Positions 25,167-33,091 of a stretch of 50,646 bases of DNA are shown one piece after another. The translations under genes were made by a program, and so were the position numbers. Source of the stretch: an uncultured Candidatus Poseidoniales archaeon (GTDB lineage: Archaea; Thermoplasmatota; Poseidoniia; Poseidoniales; Thalassarchaeaceae); NCBI GenBank assembly GCA_902625325.1, contig CACOAW010000004.1, positions 1-50,646 of the forward strand, in the 5' to 3' direction. The notes beneath the pieces were generated by a model. The model was not told where the DNA came from. It made no database searches and saw only the letters and a list, made by a program, of their open reading frames with translations. How positions within the stretch are numbered: the stretch's first letter is position 1; each line of letters begins with the position of its first letter.

Positions 25167-25955
25167 TTAATCTAATAACTCGGCAACAGAATCTACTACA
25201 AGAGAAGGACGTAACTCGCCTCCCTCCACGTCATCTACCGAAGCCTCTCCCGAAAGCACCAGGATTCCATGAACGCCCGCTCTATCTGCCATCTCAATGT
25301 CTGTGTAGAGCCTATCCCCAACCATGCAGCATTCTGAGGGTTTCAGCCCCAGCTCCTCTATCTTGTGTAGAATCATTCCTTTGTTCGGCTTACCACAAAC
25401 GTGTGCGGGACTCACTCCAGTCGTCGCCTTGAACAAGGACATGTAAGCGCCGGTGTCAGGTAGCCCCCCCCTAGGAGACGGGCAGACCATATCTGGATGA
25501 CTTGCGACCAACTGGACACCTTCGTGAAGATGTATGGATGCAGTTGCAAGCTTCTCGTAACTAATTTCTGTATCGTACCCCAGAACCACGAATTCGGGCC
25601 GCTCAGCAGAGGTGTCAATACCGCTCTCTTCTAACATACTGCGCATCCCTTCTGTTCCAACCAGAAAGGTACTAGTGACTTCCTTCTCGCTAAGCCACGA
25701 AATCAGATCGTGAGTTGATAGTAAAACCTCATCTTTGCCAGCATTGATACCTAAGCCCCTCAGTTTCTCTAGGTATTGCTCCACAGACTTGCTTGAGTTG
25801 TTGGACAGGAAGTATCTCTTGATGCCTCTTATTTCCAACCTTCCCAGAAAATCCAAAGCGCCATGTATCAGACTATCTCCGATGTATATGGTGCCGTCTA
25901 GGTCCAAGAAGACGGCCTTAATTCCATCTAGAGACTGATTGATTCCCCCCTCCAC
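25167..25955 (-). CDS. HAD-superfamily IIA phosphatase (NagD-like)
   Basis: Magnesium-dependent phosphatase of 262 residues. HAD motif I is FLDLDGT with the Asp nucleophile and acid/base Asp, motif II is LSNNSS, and the acidic motif is VGDRLYTDI. The roughly 110-residue cap between motifs II and III is that of subclass IIA, shared by NagD, 4-nitrophenylphosphatase and phosphoglycolate phosphatases. In Archaea such enzymes may remove phosphate from sugar or glycerol phosphates. The GTG at 25955 is the only suitable start. It lies 11 bases downstream of the geranylgeranyl reductase gene and is probably co-transcribed with it; the specific substrate is unknown. Confidence 0.86.
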   Translation of the reverse strand: MEGGINQSLDGIKAVFLDLDGTIYIGDSLIHGALDFLGRLEIRGIKRYFLSNNSSKSVEQYLEKLRGLGINAGKDEVLLSTHDLISWLSEKEVTSTFLVGTEGMRSMLEESGIDTSAERPEFVVLGYDTEISYEKLATASIHLHEGVQLVASHPDMVCPSPRGGLPDTGAYMSLFKATTGVSPAHVCGKPNKGMILHKIEELGLKPSECCMVGDRLYTDIEMADRAGVHGILVLSGEASVDDVEGGELRPSLVVDSVAELLD

Positions 25956-25966
25956 GTCCCATCACA

Positions 25967-27325
25967 TCATGGCAGCAATATAGTTTTGAATAGGAACCAG
26001 GGGCTCCAAAGGGCCTTCTGAGCCTCTTTGTCAGCGATCATACCGGTCAGCATGTCGCCCATCTCTTCCTTCCTGGAGGCCTTCCCAACGAACCAATTCA
26101 TCAACTTCTTCCACTTGACCACCTTCTGTAATCTGTGGGAGTTAGTCAGCTCCTTTCCAAGCGTTCCCCAAAGATCCTCCATGTATGCAACTGCCTCCTC
26201 CTCGGGAAAACCCCCTGAATGATTATCCTTGTCGAAGTACCTAGAGGTCATCTTCGCAGACACCAAGCCGTTTCCTATTCCCTCACCGCTAAACGGGTCG
26301 ACCAGACTAGCAGCATCCCCAACGCACATCACACCCGCGCCGGCGCTCCTCCTGGGTTGGTAGGAGGGGGGACTCTTCCTTGGAGAGCCGAACGGAAGCT
26401 GCCATCCCTTCTGGGACCCTTTTACGATTCTTGCATCCTTGAATCGCTCCCTGAAAACGGGATGATTCTCAATGACCCAGCGCTGCTTCTTCTTCAGTGA
26501 CTTATCTGCTCCCTTTTGTTTTCGCTGCTCAGAGATTACCATTCCGATTCCCACATTCACGACTCCTTCTTTGACTGGGAACAGCCAGAAGTATCCTGGA
26601 ATTACCTCATCGATGAAGTGAATCTCGATAGGCCCTCGGCTTCCATCGAAACCGCCAACGTTCTCCCAGTACTCCCTGTAACCACCGCAATAGTGGTCAT
26701 CATCTCTCATCGGCTCACTATGAACCCCCTCAACGAGCTTGGTGGCTACAGGGCACCTGTATCCTCCAGCACCAATGGTTAGGGGAGCGGTGAAACTCAT
26801 AGTCGGGGATTCGGAGGATCTCTTACCAAAGCTACCGGATACTCCGACTATGGTCCCCTCATTATCAAGAACCTCCTTGACGCTGAATCCCTGGATTACC
26901 GAGCCCCCCGCTTCAGTGACAATCTCAGTAGCCCTCTTGAACATCATGTAGTCGAACTGCATCCTAGGGAGGGAATACCCAGCCATCTTCTTCTCAAACT
27001 CGTCCTGTGGTAGCATAACCTGGACAGTGTTTCCGTTTGCAGAACCGAACACTATTGAGTCAACCATGAAGTGGGGAGTTTTCTCAACCATCTCCTTGAC
27101 ACCTAGCTCCTTTACGTGGGAGAGTGATTTCCCGCCAACGGCATCACCGCATATCTTGTCCCTAGGCCACACCTCTTTCTCAATCAGAAGAACCTTGCAT
27201 CCATTCAATGCATTGTAGGATGCTGCAGCAGATCCACTAGGACCTCCACCGACTACTATGACGTCGAAAGAGCTTCCATCTTCTGGGATGCTACCAGTAT
27301 CTATCGGACCTTCCCAATCGTCCAT
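25967..27325 (-). CDS. Geranylgeranyl-reductase-family flavoprotein
   Basis: FAD enzyme expected to saturate the isoprenoid chains of archaeal membrane lipids or a related prenyl compound. From the ATG at 27325 it has 452 residues: a GGGPSGSAAA dinucleotide loop near residue 25, the IEKEVWPRDKICGDAV motif typical of geranylgeranyl reductases (the Cys lies near the active site), and GDAASLVDPFSGEGI in the FAD-binding C-terminal half. The open frame runs on to 27469 but lacks coding character, and a TATA-like element 25 bases before 27325 supports the shorter form. Reduction of archaeol precursors is likely; chlorophyll-type or menaquinone side-chain reductases are paralogous options. Confidence 0.85.
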   Translation of the reverse strand: MDDWEGPIDTGSIPEDGSSFDVIVVGGGPSGSAAASYNALNGCKVLLIEKEVWPRDKICGDAVGGKSLSHVKELGVKEMVEKTPHFMVDSIVFGSANGNTVQVMLPQDEFEKKMAGYSLPRMQFDYMMFKRATEIVTEAGGSVIQGFSVKEVLDNEGTIVGVSGSFGKRSSESPTMSFTAPLTIGAGGYRCPVATKLVEGVHSEPMRDDDHYCGGYREYWENVGGFDGSRGPIEIHFIDEVIPGYFWLFPVKEGVVNVGIGMVISEQRKQKGADKSLKKKQRWVIENHPVFRERFKDARIVKGSQKGWQLPFGSPRKSPPSYQPRRSAGAGVMCVGDAASLVDPFSGEGIGNGLVSAKMTSRYFDKDNHSGGFPEEEAVAYMEDLWGTLGKELTNSHRLQKVVKWKKLMNWFVGKASRKEEMGDMLTGMIADKEAQKALWSPWFLFKTILLP

Positions 27326-27345
27326 ACTAGTTCTAGTGGGAGGGG

Positions 27346-27354
27346 TATTAACAT
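27346..27354 (-). promoter_or_regulatory. TATA-like element for the geranylgeranyl reductase
   Basis: The minus strand reads ATGTTAATA, centred about 25 bases upstream of the ATG at 27325, in the 76-base spacer divergent from cutA. Confidence 0.45.
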
Positions 27355-27401
27355 TCAAACTATGCCATGGGGTTCTTCTGCATTTCATGCCACGCACCGC
27401 C

Positions 27402-27716
27402 ATGAGCGGAACCCTGTGGATCGTCAAGACAACCCTTCCCGGTGAAATGAATGAGGCTGAAGTGGGCATGTGGTGCCAATCAATAATAGAATCGAATCTG
27501 GCCGCCTGCGTAGAAATTAGTAGTATAAACTCAGTTTTTCGATGGGAAGGAGAAATTCATAATGCTATCGAATGGGATATCCAAATGAAGACCTCTGATT
27601 CCAATAAAAATGGATTGATATCCAAAATCAAATCAGAACATTCCTATGATGTCCCACAGATTGTCTGGTGGTCGGTTGAATCTACGAAAGAATACTACGA
27701 TTGGGTTCAAGGGTGA
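27402..27716 (+). CDS. cutA: CutA-like protein
   Basis: A 104-residue protein of the CutA1 family, which forms stable trimers and has been tied to divalent metal tolerance, although its function is not settled. Visible markers are the N-terminal IVKTTLPGE, LAACVEISSINSVFRWEGEI, and the C-terminal YDVPQIVWWSVE. The ATG at 27402 is five codons inside a possible ATG at 27387; the longer frame reaching to 27258 overlaps the divergent reductase and is unlikely. It precedes the YczE-like gene by 17 bases. Confidence 0.88.
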   Translation: MSGTLWIVKTTLPGEMNEAEVGMWCQSIIESNLAACVEISSINSVFRWEGEIHNAIEWDIQMKTSDSNKNGLISKIKSEHSYDVPQIVWWSVESTKEYYDWVQG

Positions 27717-27733
27717 TACGCTCCTCGTGCACC

Positions 27734-28408
27734 ATGGGACTGGCGGAAACCCTCAGACCGGCTAAGAAGGTCCCCACTGTCTGGTGGAGTTCTCCAAATC
27801 CAATGTCATTGAACCCAAACCGATCAACAATGGTCATTCTGATAGTCGGCGAATTCATTTTCGGATTAGGAGACTCACTTCTGATTGCTGCCGGTGTAGG
27901 GAATACTCCCTGGACTGTTTTGGCAGAAGGGATAGCCCTTACTGCAGAAGTGTGGACAATTGGGGAGGCAACTTTCCTAGTCAGTATTGCCGTGATGTTT
28001 CTATGGATTCCCATAAAGGAGACTCCTGGCATTGGAACCATCCTGAATATCATCATTATAGCTCTCACAATTCACGTTATGGTGCCAATACTGCCACAAA
28101 CGGAGAACTTCTTGGTTTCGATTCTAATGGCTTCCTCAGGAATCCTACTTGTTGGAATAGGTAGTACCATGTACTTGACGGCAAATCTAGGACCAGGCCC
28201 AAGAGATGGCTGGATGACTGGACTTCAGAGAGCCACAGGCGTTCCGATAGGGAGAGTTAGAATTACCATAGAGGTCTCAGTACTGGTGATTGGCATGGTT
28301 TTAGGTGGTACATTTGGAATTGGCACAATCCTCTTCGCAGTAACCATTGGTCCAGTGGTAGCGTCCTGTATGTCGATAGCCAGTAGGATCGACTCCACTA
28401 CCAGATGA
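27734..28408 (+). CDS. YczE/YitT-like membrane protein
   Basis: Integral membrane protein of about 224 residues with five to six hydrophobic segments. The marker is LGPGPRDGWMTGL, followed by RATGVPIGRVR, both typical of the YczE family (COG2364), members of which are uncharacterised membrane proteins linked in some bacteria to antibiotic or peptide production. No transport mechanism is known. The ATG at 27734 is preferred over a TTG at 27701 inside cutA; an ATG at 27803 would also keep all membrane segments. It ends 58 bases before threonine synthase on the same strand and may belong to the same transcript. Confidence 0.78.
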   Translation: MGLAETLRPAKKVPTVWWSSPNPMSLNPNRSTMVILIVGEFIFGLGDSLLIAAGVGNTPWTVLAEGIALTAEVWTIGEATFLVSIAVMFLWIPIKETPGIGTILNIIIIALTIHVMVPILPQTENFLVSILMASSGILLVGIGSTMYLTANLGPGPRDGWMTGLQRATGVPIGRVRITIEVSVLVIGMVLGGTFGIGTILFAVTIGPVVASCMSIASRIDSTTR

Positions 28409-28466
28409 TTACTCCGATCAACAACTCAATCGGGAGGTTCATGGAGTATTGCGGTCAGGCTCAATC

Positions 28467-29528
28467 ATGGGTGGACATGGAGTCATTCAGCGATACCGAG
28501 AGTTCCTCCCCGTTTCTCAGGATACATGCATCATTTCTCTGAATGAGGGGAACACGCCATTGATAGAATCACACAATCTGGTACAGGCATTGGGTGGAGG
28601 TTTCCGTCTTTTCATCAAATATGAGGGCCTTAATCCCACTGCTTCCTTCAAAGATCGAGGGATGACCCTTGCTGTAACCAAGGCAGTTGAAAAAGACGTC
28701 CGAGCAATCGTTTGTGCCAGTACAGGGAACACCAGTGCCTCAGCAGCGGCCTATGCCTCTCGAGCGGGACTGACTTGCGTGGTTCTGATTCCAGAGGGCA
28801 AGATATCCTATGGAAAGATGGCCCAGGCTCTCATTCATGGTGCGAAGACAATTGAAGTCAGGGGAAACTTCGATGAGGCTCTCGAGTTGGTCAGGGAATT
28901 GGGGCTGAGGGACGATATTGAAATCGTCAATAGCATCAATCCATTTAGGATTCAGGGCCAGAAGACCGCGGCATTCGAGGTCTGCGATGATCTAGGGGCA
29001 TCTCCAGATATGCACTTCTTGCCTGTTGGAAACGCCGGCAACATCACTTCCTATTGGATGGGCTACAAGGAGTACAAAGACGCTGAGAGGACAGAGTCGC
29101 TACCGATGATGATGGGATGGCAGGCAGAGGGCGCGGCACCAATTGTTAGGGGGGAGGTATTTGATGCTCCAGAGACAGTGGCTACAGCCATCAGGATAGG
29201 GAATCCAGCCAGCTGGCAACTAGCCATAGAAGCCTCGGAGGAGTCCTCAGGGGCAATAGACTCTGTCACCGACGAAGAGATACTGGATGCTCATAGGTTG
29301 CTGGCCAGGACGGAGGGCATATTCGTTGAACCTGCATCAGCTGCAGGGATAGCGGGCATCGTGAAGAGCAATGCGAGGGGGGAAATACCTCAAGACTCTG
29401 TAGTGGTAGTTACCGTAACCGGGCACGGACTGAAGGACCCAGCCATAGCTATCGACAACTCCGCTGCTAGGTCTGTAGTTGTAGAACCAGGACTAGAATC
29501 AGTCCTGAAAGCAATCGGAATGCAATGA
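28467..29528 (+). CDS. thrC: Threonine synthase
   Basis: PLP-dependent enzyme that converts O-phosphohomoserine to threonine. NEGNTPLIE near the N-terminus, the cofactor Lys in ASFKDRGM and the phosphate-binding ASTGNTSAS are visible, with VGNAGN, EPASAAG and a TVTGHGLKDP C-terminal motif. This is the short, archaeal/Gram-positive-like form (353 residues from the ATG at 28467; a TTG at 28449 is an alternative). The downstream PLP enzyme and LysE-type exporter follow on the same strand, making an amino-acid operon. A possible homoserine kinase lies at 33088-34041. Confidence 0.93.
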   Translation: MGGHGVIQRYREFLPVSQDTCIISLNEGNTPLIESHNLVQALGGGFRLFIKYEGLNPTASFKDRGMTLAVTKAVEKDVRAIVCASTGNTSASAAAYASRAGLTCVVLIPEGKISYGKMAQALIHGAKTIEVRGNFDEALELVRELGLRDDIEIVNSINPFRIQGQKTAAFEVCDDLGASPDMHFLPVGNAGNITSYWMGYKEYKDAERTESLPMMMGWQAEGAAPIVRGEVFDAPETVATAIRIGNPASWQLAIEASEESSGAIDSVTDEEILDAHRLLARTEGIFVEPASAAGIAGIVKSNARGEIPQDSVVVVTVTGHGLKDPAIAIDNSAARSVVVEPGLESVLKAIGMQ

Positions 29529-29561
29529 GTATGGTTATTGCTGTCTTGCCAATCCCATGTC

Positions 29562-30746
29562 ATGGATGACGAGTTTTCAGAACGTGCATTCCCTACCAGA
29601 GCCGTCTGGTCTGGAACCAACCACTTGGAGGGGTCCGCAGTCACCCCGATCTTCACCACATCCACCTATCAGCTCAATGACGACAGGTATCGAGATTGGG
29701 CCGATGGTGGACAGCACTCCCTAATCTACAGTCGCTGGTCAAGTGTTAACTCCGAGGCCGTGGCATCGAAGGTAGCCTCATTGGAGGGAGCCGAGGATGG
29801 AGAAACCCTTGCTAGTGGAATGGCAGCAATTTCCTCTACACTCCTATCCATGCTTTCGAAGGGTGATCACATGGTTACATCTGCAGATATCTATGGAGGG
29901 ACATACGGTCTACTAACTTCCGATTTTCCCAGATTCGGAATAGACGTAACGATGGCAGACATCAGAGATCCCTCTTCTTTTGAGGCAGCCATAAATGAGA
30001 ACACCAAGGTACTCTATGTTGAAACAATTACCAATCCCGTACTCAAGGTGTGTGATTTGGAGGCAATGTCATCAATAGCGAAGGAGCACGGCCTGATTTC
30101 TGTTGTCGATAACACATTCGCTACCCCGTGGGCCTGCCAACCGATTTCGATGGGGTTCGATGTTGTTATTCACTCAGGAACTAAGTTCCTAAACGGACAC
30201 ACCGATCTAACAGCAGGGATAGTTGTCGGAAAAGCCGATCTCATCAAAGGGGTATTCAAGACCAAAACCAGACTAGGGGGTACCGCAGACCCCCTCATGT
30301 GCTATCTTCTGGAAAGGGGCATGAGAACCCTTAATGCCCGAATGCCAATACACGCATCAAACTCTTCTGAACTAGCTAGAAGACTGGAAGGAAACCCCGA
30401 AATCAGTGCTGTCAACCACCCCTCTCTGAAGAGCTATGCTGACTACGAGGTAGCCAAGCGAATCGTCCCGAATGGGACAGGAATGCTGTCATTTGTCGTA
30501 AAAGGTGGGGACGAGAGAGCAATGCGCTTCGTCAGAGCACTCGAAATTATATTCGAAGCGACAAGCCTCGGAGGGATTGAGAGCCTAGTTTCTTGCCCAT
30601 TCAACACAAGCGATATTTTCATTCCCGAGGAAGATCGGCTAGAGGCTGGAATCGTCCCTGGTTTCGTTAGGATGAGCGTGGGAATCGAGGATGTTGATGA
30701 CCTATGGTCAGACATTGAACAGGCCCTACTGGCCAGCCAATCCTGA
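29562..30746 (+). CDS. Cystathionine gamma-synthase/lyase-family PLP enzyme
   Basis: Member of the Cys/Met-metabolism PLP family, 394 residues from the ATG at 29562. The core has ETITNPVLKV, VDNTFATP and the cofactor Lys in HSGTKFLNGHTD. Here the usual Tyr after TK is Phe. Family enzymes form or cleave cystathionine or add sulfide to activated homoserine. Its position 33 bases after threonine synthase suggests that it also uses a homoserine derivative, but gamma-synthase, beta-lyase and methionine gamma-lyase cannot be told apart here. It is a paralogue of the minus-strand enzyme at 42786-43955. The LysE-type exporter starts 8 bases after its stop. Confidence 0.88.
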   Translation: MDDEFSERAFPTRAVWSGTNHLEGSAVTPIFTTSTYQLNDDRYRDWADGGQHSLIYSRWSSVNSEAVASKVASLEGAEDGETLASGMAAISSTLLSMLSKGDHMVTSADIYGGTYGLLTSDFPRFGIDVTMADIRDPSSFEAAINENTKVLYVETITNPVLKVCDLEAMSSIAKEHGLISVVDNTFATPWACQPISMGFDVVIHSGTKFLNGHTDLTAGIVVGKADLIKGVFKTKTRLGGTADPLMCYLLERGMRTLNARMPIHASNSSELARRLEGNPEISAVNHPSLKSYADYEVAKRIVPNGTGMLSFVVKGGDERAMRFVRALEIIFEATSLGGIESLVSCPFNTSDIFIPEEDRLEAGIVPGFVRMSVGIEDVDDLWSDIEQALLASQS

Positions 30747-30754
30747 CAGGTGGA

Positions 30755-31381
30755 ATGATGGACCAATCTCTCCTGCTCGCCACTCTCGTGTTCATTATCC
30801 CGATGTGCTTCAGTCCCGGGCCGAACAATGTACTCTGTGCTGCTCACGGCTCACAACACGGATTCAAGGCTACTCTCACACTGATTTCAGGAATGGCTGT
30901 AGGTTGGTCATCCTTGGGCCTATTTGTAGGGGGGGCTACTGTTTTCATAGAGAACAACCAGGAGTTCTTCGAGATATTGACCTACGTCGGAGCCGGTTAC
31001 ATTGCGTACCTCTCTTACAAAATCGCGACTTCAAACTCTCTAGAGGACGGTTCTATTGAGGAAAGACGTCTTGGATTCTCGACCGGGGTGGCCATTCAGT
31101 TCGTTAATGGAAAGGCGTGGATTCACTTTCTGGTCCTCATGACTACATTCGGCTCCCTCTTTGGAACTGGATTCTCCGGAAAGGCAATGTTAGTGATACT
31201 GAATGTAGTATTCGGACTCCCCGCAGTCATGACTTGGGCTGCATTCGGGACGGTCCTACGTAGGGCCTTCACTACTCCTCGTTCGGCTGCCTTGCTAAAC
31301 CGAGGGATGGGAGTATCCTTGTTCGCTGTTGCAGTTTGGATAGTGATACCTCCAGACTACTACAACATTCTTCTGGGTTGA
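30755..31381 (+). CDS. LysE/RhtB-family amino-acid exporter
   Basis: Membrane protein of 208 residues with about six hydrophobic segments and the N-terminal PGPNN motif that marks the LysE superfamily (FSPGPNNVL, about 20-28). Relatives export homoserine, threonine, lysine or other small amino acids. It is the third gene of the thrC-led operon, 8 bases behind the PLP enzyme, so homoserine or threonine is a plausible substrate. A second ATG one codon in (30758) is equivalent. The stop codon is only 6 bases from the 3' end of the convergent tRNA gene. Confidence 0.87.
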   Translation: MMDQSLLLATLVFIIPMCFSPGPNNVLCAAHGSQHGFKATLTLISGMAVGWSSLGLFVGGATVFIENNQEFFEILTYVGAGYIAYLSYKIATSNSLEDGSIEERRLGFSTGVAIQFVNGKAWIHFLVLMTTFGSLFGTGFSGKAMLVILNVVFGLPAVMTWAAFGTVLRRAFTTPRSAALLNRGMGVSLFAVAVWIVIPPDYYNILLG

Positions 31382-31386
31382 ATTCT

Positions 31387-31471
31387 TGGTGCAGAGGGCA
31401 GGATTCGAACCTGCGAAGCACTACGCACTGGGACCTCATCCCAGCCCCTTTGACCGCTCGGGTACCTCTGC
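31387..31471 (-). tRNA. tRNA-Leu(GAG)
   Basis: Class II tRNA on the minus strand. The 5' GCAGAGG pairs with 3' CCTCTGC (7 bp), the D arm has CCC/GGG, the anticodon stem CTGGG/CCCAG closes a loop ATGAGGT with anticodon GAG at 31437-31435, and the T arm GCAGG/CCTGC holds TTCGAAT. The variable arm of 13 bases is that of Leu tRNAs. The discriminator A and an encoded CCA (31387-31389) complete the 85 bases. No intron is visible. It reads CUC (and CUU by wobble). Confidence 0.96.
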
Positions 31472-31495
31472 TTGTTAGTCAGTGGGCTCACGCCT

Positions 31496-31503
31496 GCATA
31501 TTT
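31496..31503 (-). promoter_or_regulatory. TATA-like element for tRNA-Leu
   Basis: The minus strand reads AAATATGC, centred about 28 bases upstream of the tRNA 5' end. It touches the stop codon of the small membrane protein gene upstream. Confidence 0.5.
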
Positions 31504-31679
31504 CAGAGGTATCCTAGCTTCCACAGTACCAGGTAAATGACGGGAGCCAGCGGCAAGCAAACCGCAAACGCTCTCCTGAAGGCTCTCCACAGTCCGTCTT
31601 CCTTTCCTTCTGGGATGCTATCCGCCGCAGCCACAACCAATTCCTCAATTATACCCGCACCGGGACTAATGCTTGTCAT
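31503..31679 (-). CDS. Small membrane protein, 58 aa
   Basis: A short frame (ATG at 31679, TGA at 31503-31505) encodes 58 residues. The N-terminal half is soluble and acidic (IEELVVAAADSIPEGKEDGL), followed by a basic patch WRAFRRAF and one transmembrane segment (about residues 38-54, CLPLAPVIYLVLW). It starts 8 bases after the stop of the polytopic membrane protein upstream, so it is probably the last gene of that operon. The topology predicts the basic patch on the cytoplasmic side with the C-terminus outside. I recognise no family. The call rests on tight spacing and coherent helix design, and the tRNA promoter abuts its end. Confidence 0.6.
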   Translation of the reverse strand: MTSISPGAGIIEELVVAAADSIPEGKEDGLWRAFRRAFAVCLPLAPVIYLVLWKLGYL

Positions 31680-31687
31680 ATTCCACC

Positions 31688-32605
31688 TCAGAACCTTATT
31701 CCTACTTTGGCGGCCATGGGAGGAGCCTGACCGGTCTTCGCATAGTAGAACAGAGATGCCCTATTCACAGCTTCAACCGTCGAAAAGAAAAGGACCGTGA
31801 ACAATAGCCCCACAGCAAGTACTACGATTCCTAGGATTACCCCGAAATCACCTAAGTACATCAGTGGGACAGTTAATGCGATCAGAATGAATATGCATAG
31901 AATCATCAGAAGACCGGTTCCGATGTGAGATGTCACGTCCTCTCCCCAGGTCCTCTTGAACAAGTCTGTACTCCTTCCCATGCTATCTAGTACACCGGCC
32001 CTCTCTAGGACAATCATAGGTATCATGAAGAAAGTTACAATCCACCAAGCAATTCCAAGGATGAAACTAGCCAAGCCCGCCACTATCCTCAGTGGAACCG
32101 GCGAGTCATCGTTATGAGAAAGCCCCTCGAGTATCTGGATGAATAGACCGACAGTTCCTGCAATTAGCCCCCAAACTAGAATCTGTGGTAGACACTTCAT
32201 CGCTTGCCCAATGCCGTATGAGAAGCTTGGATTGGTCCCCGAACTGAGGCGCTCATACGCGCTTGCTACGATAGCTGCGTTCCAGAAGACGGTTATTACA
32301 GATACTAACAAGTAGAAGACGAACCAGATTGCCATATGTGCGAATACCAGCGCACTGCCACATTCGTCGTCGACGCACTCCGGGTTGGGGGTGATAGCAT
32401 CCAGACCGACCGAGCCCGATATCGCTGCCCCTATTGCTACGAGAGAAAATAGAGCTGACAGGAATGTGTACACGAGTAACTCTGGGTCGGACCAGACAAC
32501 TGCAATTCCCAGTTTTGTAATCTTCCAACCTCGGGAGATTCTCTGGCCAATCCCAATTCTTCGACCTCCTCGGTGGATCATCCAACTATCGCCTGTGGTA
32601 ACCAT
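31688..32605 (-). CDS. Polytopic membrane protein, DUF6159-like
   Basis: A 305-residue protein with about six membrane segments: helices near 48-68, 88-112, 140-160, 175-200, 230-255 and 256-280 by eye. It resembles the DUF6159 group, whose function is unknown: a short basic N-terminal RISRGWKITK, a FWNAAIVASAYERL segment, and a conserved-looking STDLFKRTWGED loop. It starts at an ATG at 32605, 9 bases after the MOSC gene, and is followed 8 bases later by the small membrane protein. The set APH-kinase, MOSC, DUF6159-like, small protein runs as one minus-strand operon. Confidence 0.72.
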   Translation of the reverse strand: MVTTGDSWMIHRGGRRIGIGQRISRGWKITKLGIAVVWSDPELLVYTFLSALFSLVAIGAAISGSVGLDAITPNPECVDDECGSALVFAHMAIWFVFYLLVSVITVFWNAAIVASAYERLSSGTNPSFSYGIGQAMKCLPQILVWGLIAGTVGLFIQILEGLSHNDDSPVPLRIVAGLASFILGIAWWIVTFFMIPMIVLERAGVLDSMGRSTDLFKRTWGEDVTSHIGTGLLMILCIFILIALTVPLMYLGDFGVILGIVVLAVGLLFTVLFFSTVEAVNRASLFYYAKTGQAPPMAAKVGIRF

Positions 32606-32614
32606 GGCGAATTT

Positions 32615-33091
32615 CTACTGGTCAGGAGTAATAACGATATTCACGGAATCTCCAACAGAGACCCTACCTTCTCGTAAAACACGTGCTAGCCACCTCGACC
32701 AACCGTACTCCTGATCATGGTCGACTCTGCTAAATCGCCTTCCTATGAAGGACCCGCCAATCTTCGAGCAGGGCGCACAAGGCTCGCTAAGCTCAAGCAC
32801 TACGTCGCCAATCTCCAACCGCGCCCCCTCAGAAAGTGAATCCCACTCCACTCCTCGAATCGTCAGATTCTCACCCGTAGACCCGATCTCTATCGGGTGA
32901 CCCTCATACTTCAGTCGCTCGATTATCTCTAGAGAGAAGATACAGACTGCTCTATCTGTATCCCCGCCCATACCGTCTCGAACCCTATTGAAATCGCCTT
33001 CTACTCCTCTCTTCATGATTTCAGCGGACCCAACTCTGGACTTAGGCACACCTCCGCTGCTCACATTAATTGAGTGGACCTTTCCGTTCAC
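32615..33091 (-). CDS. MOSC-domain protein
   Basis: A single MOSC domain of 158 residues. MOSC proteins bind or transfer sulfur and molybdenum cofactor groups and carry a key Cys. Here the candidate is in EPCAPCSKIGG (two Cys, around residue 105), with GENLTIRG upstream and the N-terminal DGMGGDTDRAVC, all like YiiM-type stand-alone members. These are linked to reduction of N-hydroxylated compounds. It overlaps the APH-fold kinase by 4 bases, so the two are translationally coupled. A MobA homologue occurs at 44790-45347, which fits a cell that makes molybdenum cofactor. Confidence 0.87.
   Translation of the reverse strand: MNGKVHSINVSSGGVPKSRVGSAEIMKRGVEGDFNRVRDGMGGDTDRAVCIFSLEIIERLKYEGHPIEIGSTGENLTIRGVEWDSLSEGARLEIGDVVLELSEPCAPCSKIGGSFIGRRFSRVDHDQEYGWSRWLARVLREGRVSVGDSVNIVITPDQ

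Noticed and set aside
27325-27469. Upstream extension of the geranylgeranyl reductase frame
   Set aside because: It overlaps the divergent cutA gene and lacks family similarity; a TATA-like element supports the ATG at 27325.
31360-31590. Minus-strand frame of 76 codons across the tRNA-Leu region
   Set aside because: It reads straight through the tRNA gene and overlaps the 58-residue membrane protein in another frame; no coding character.
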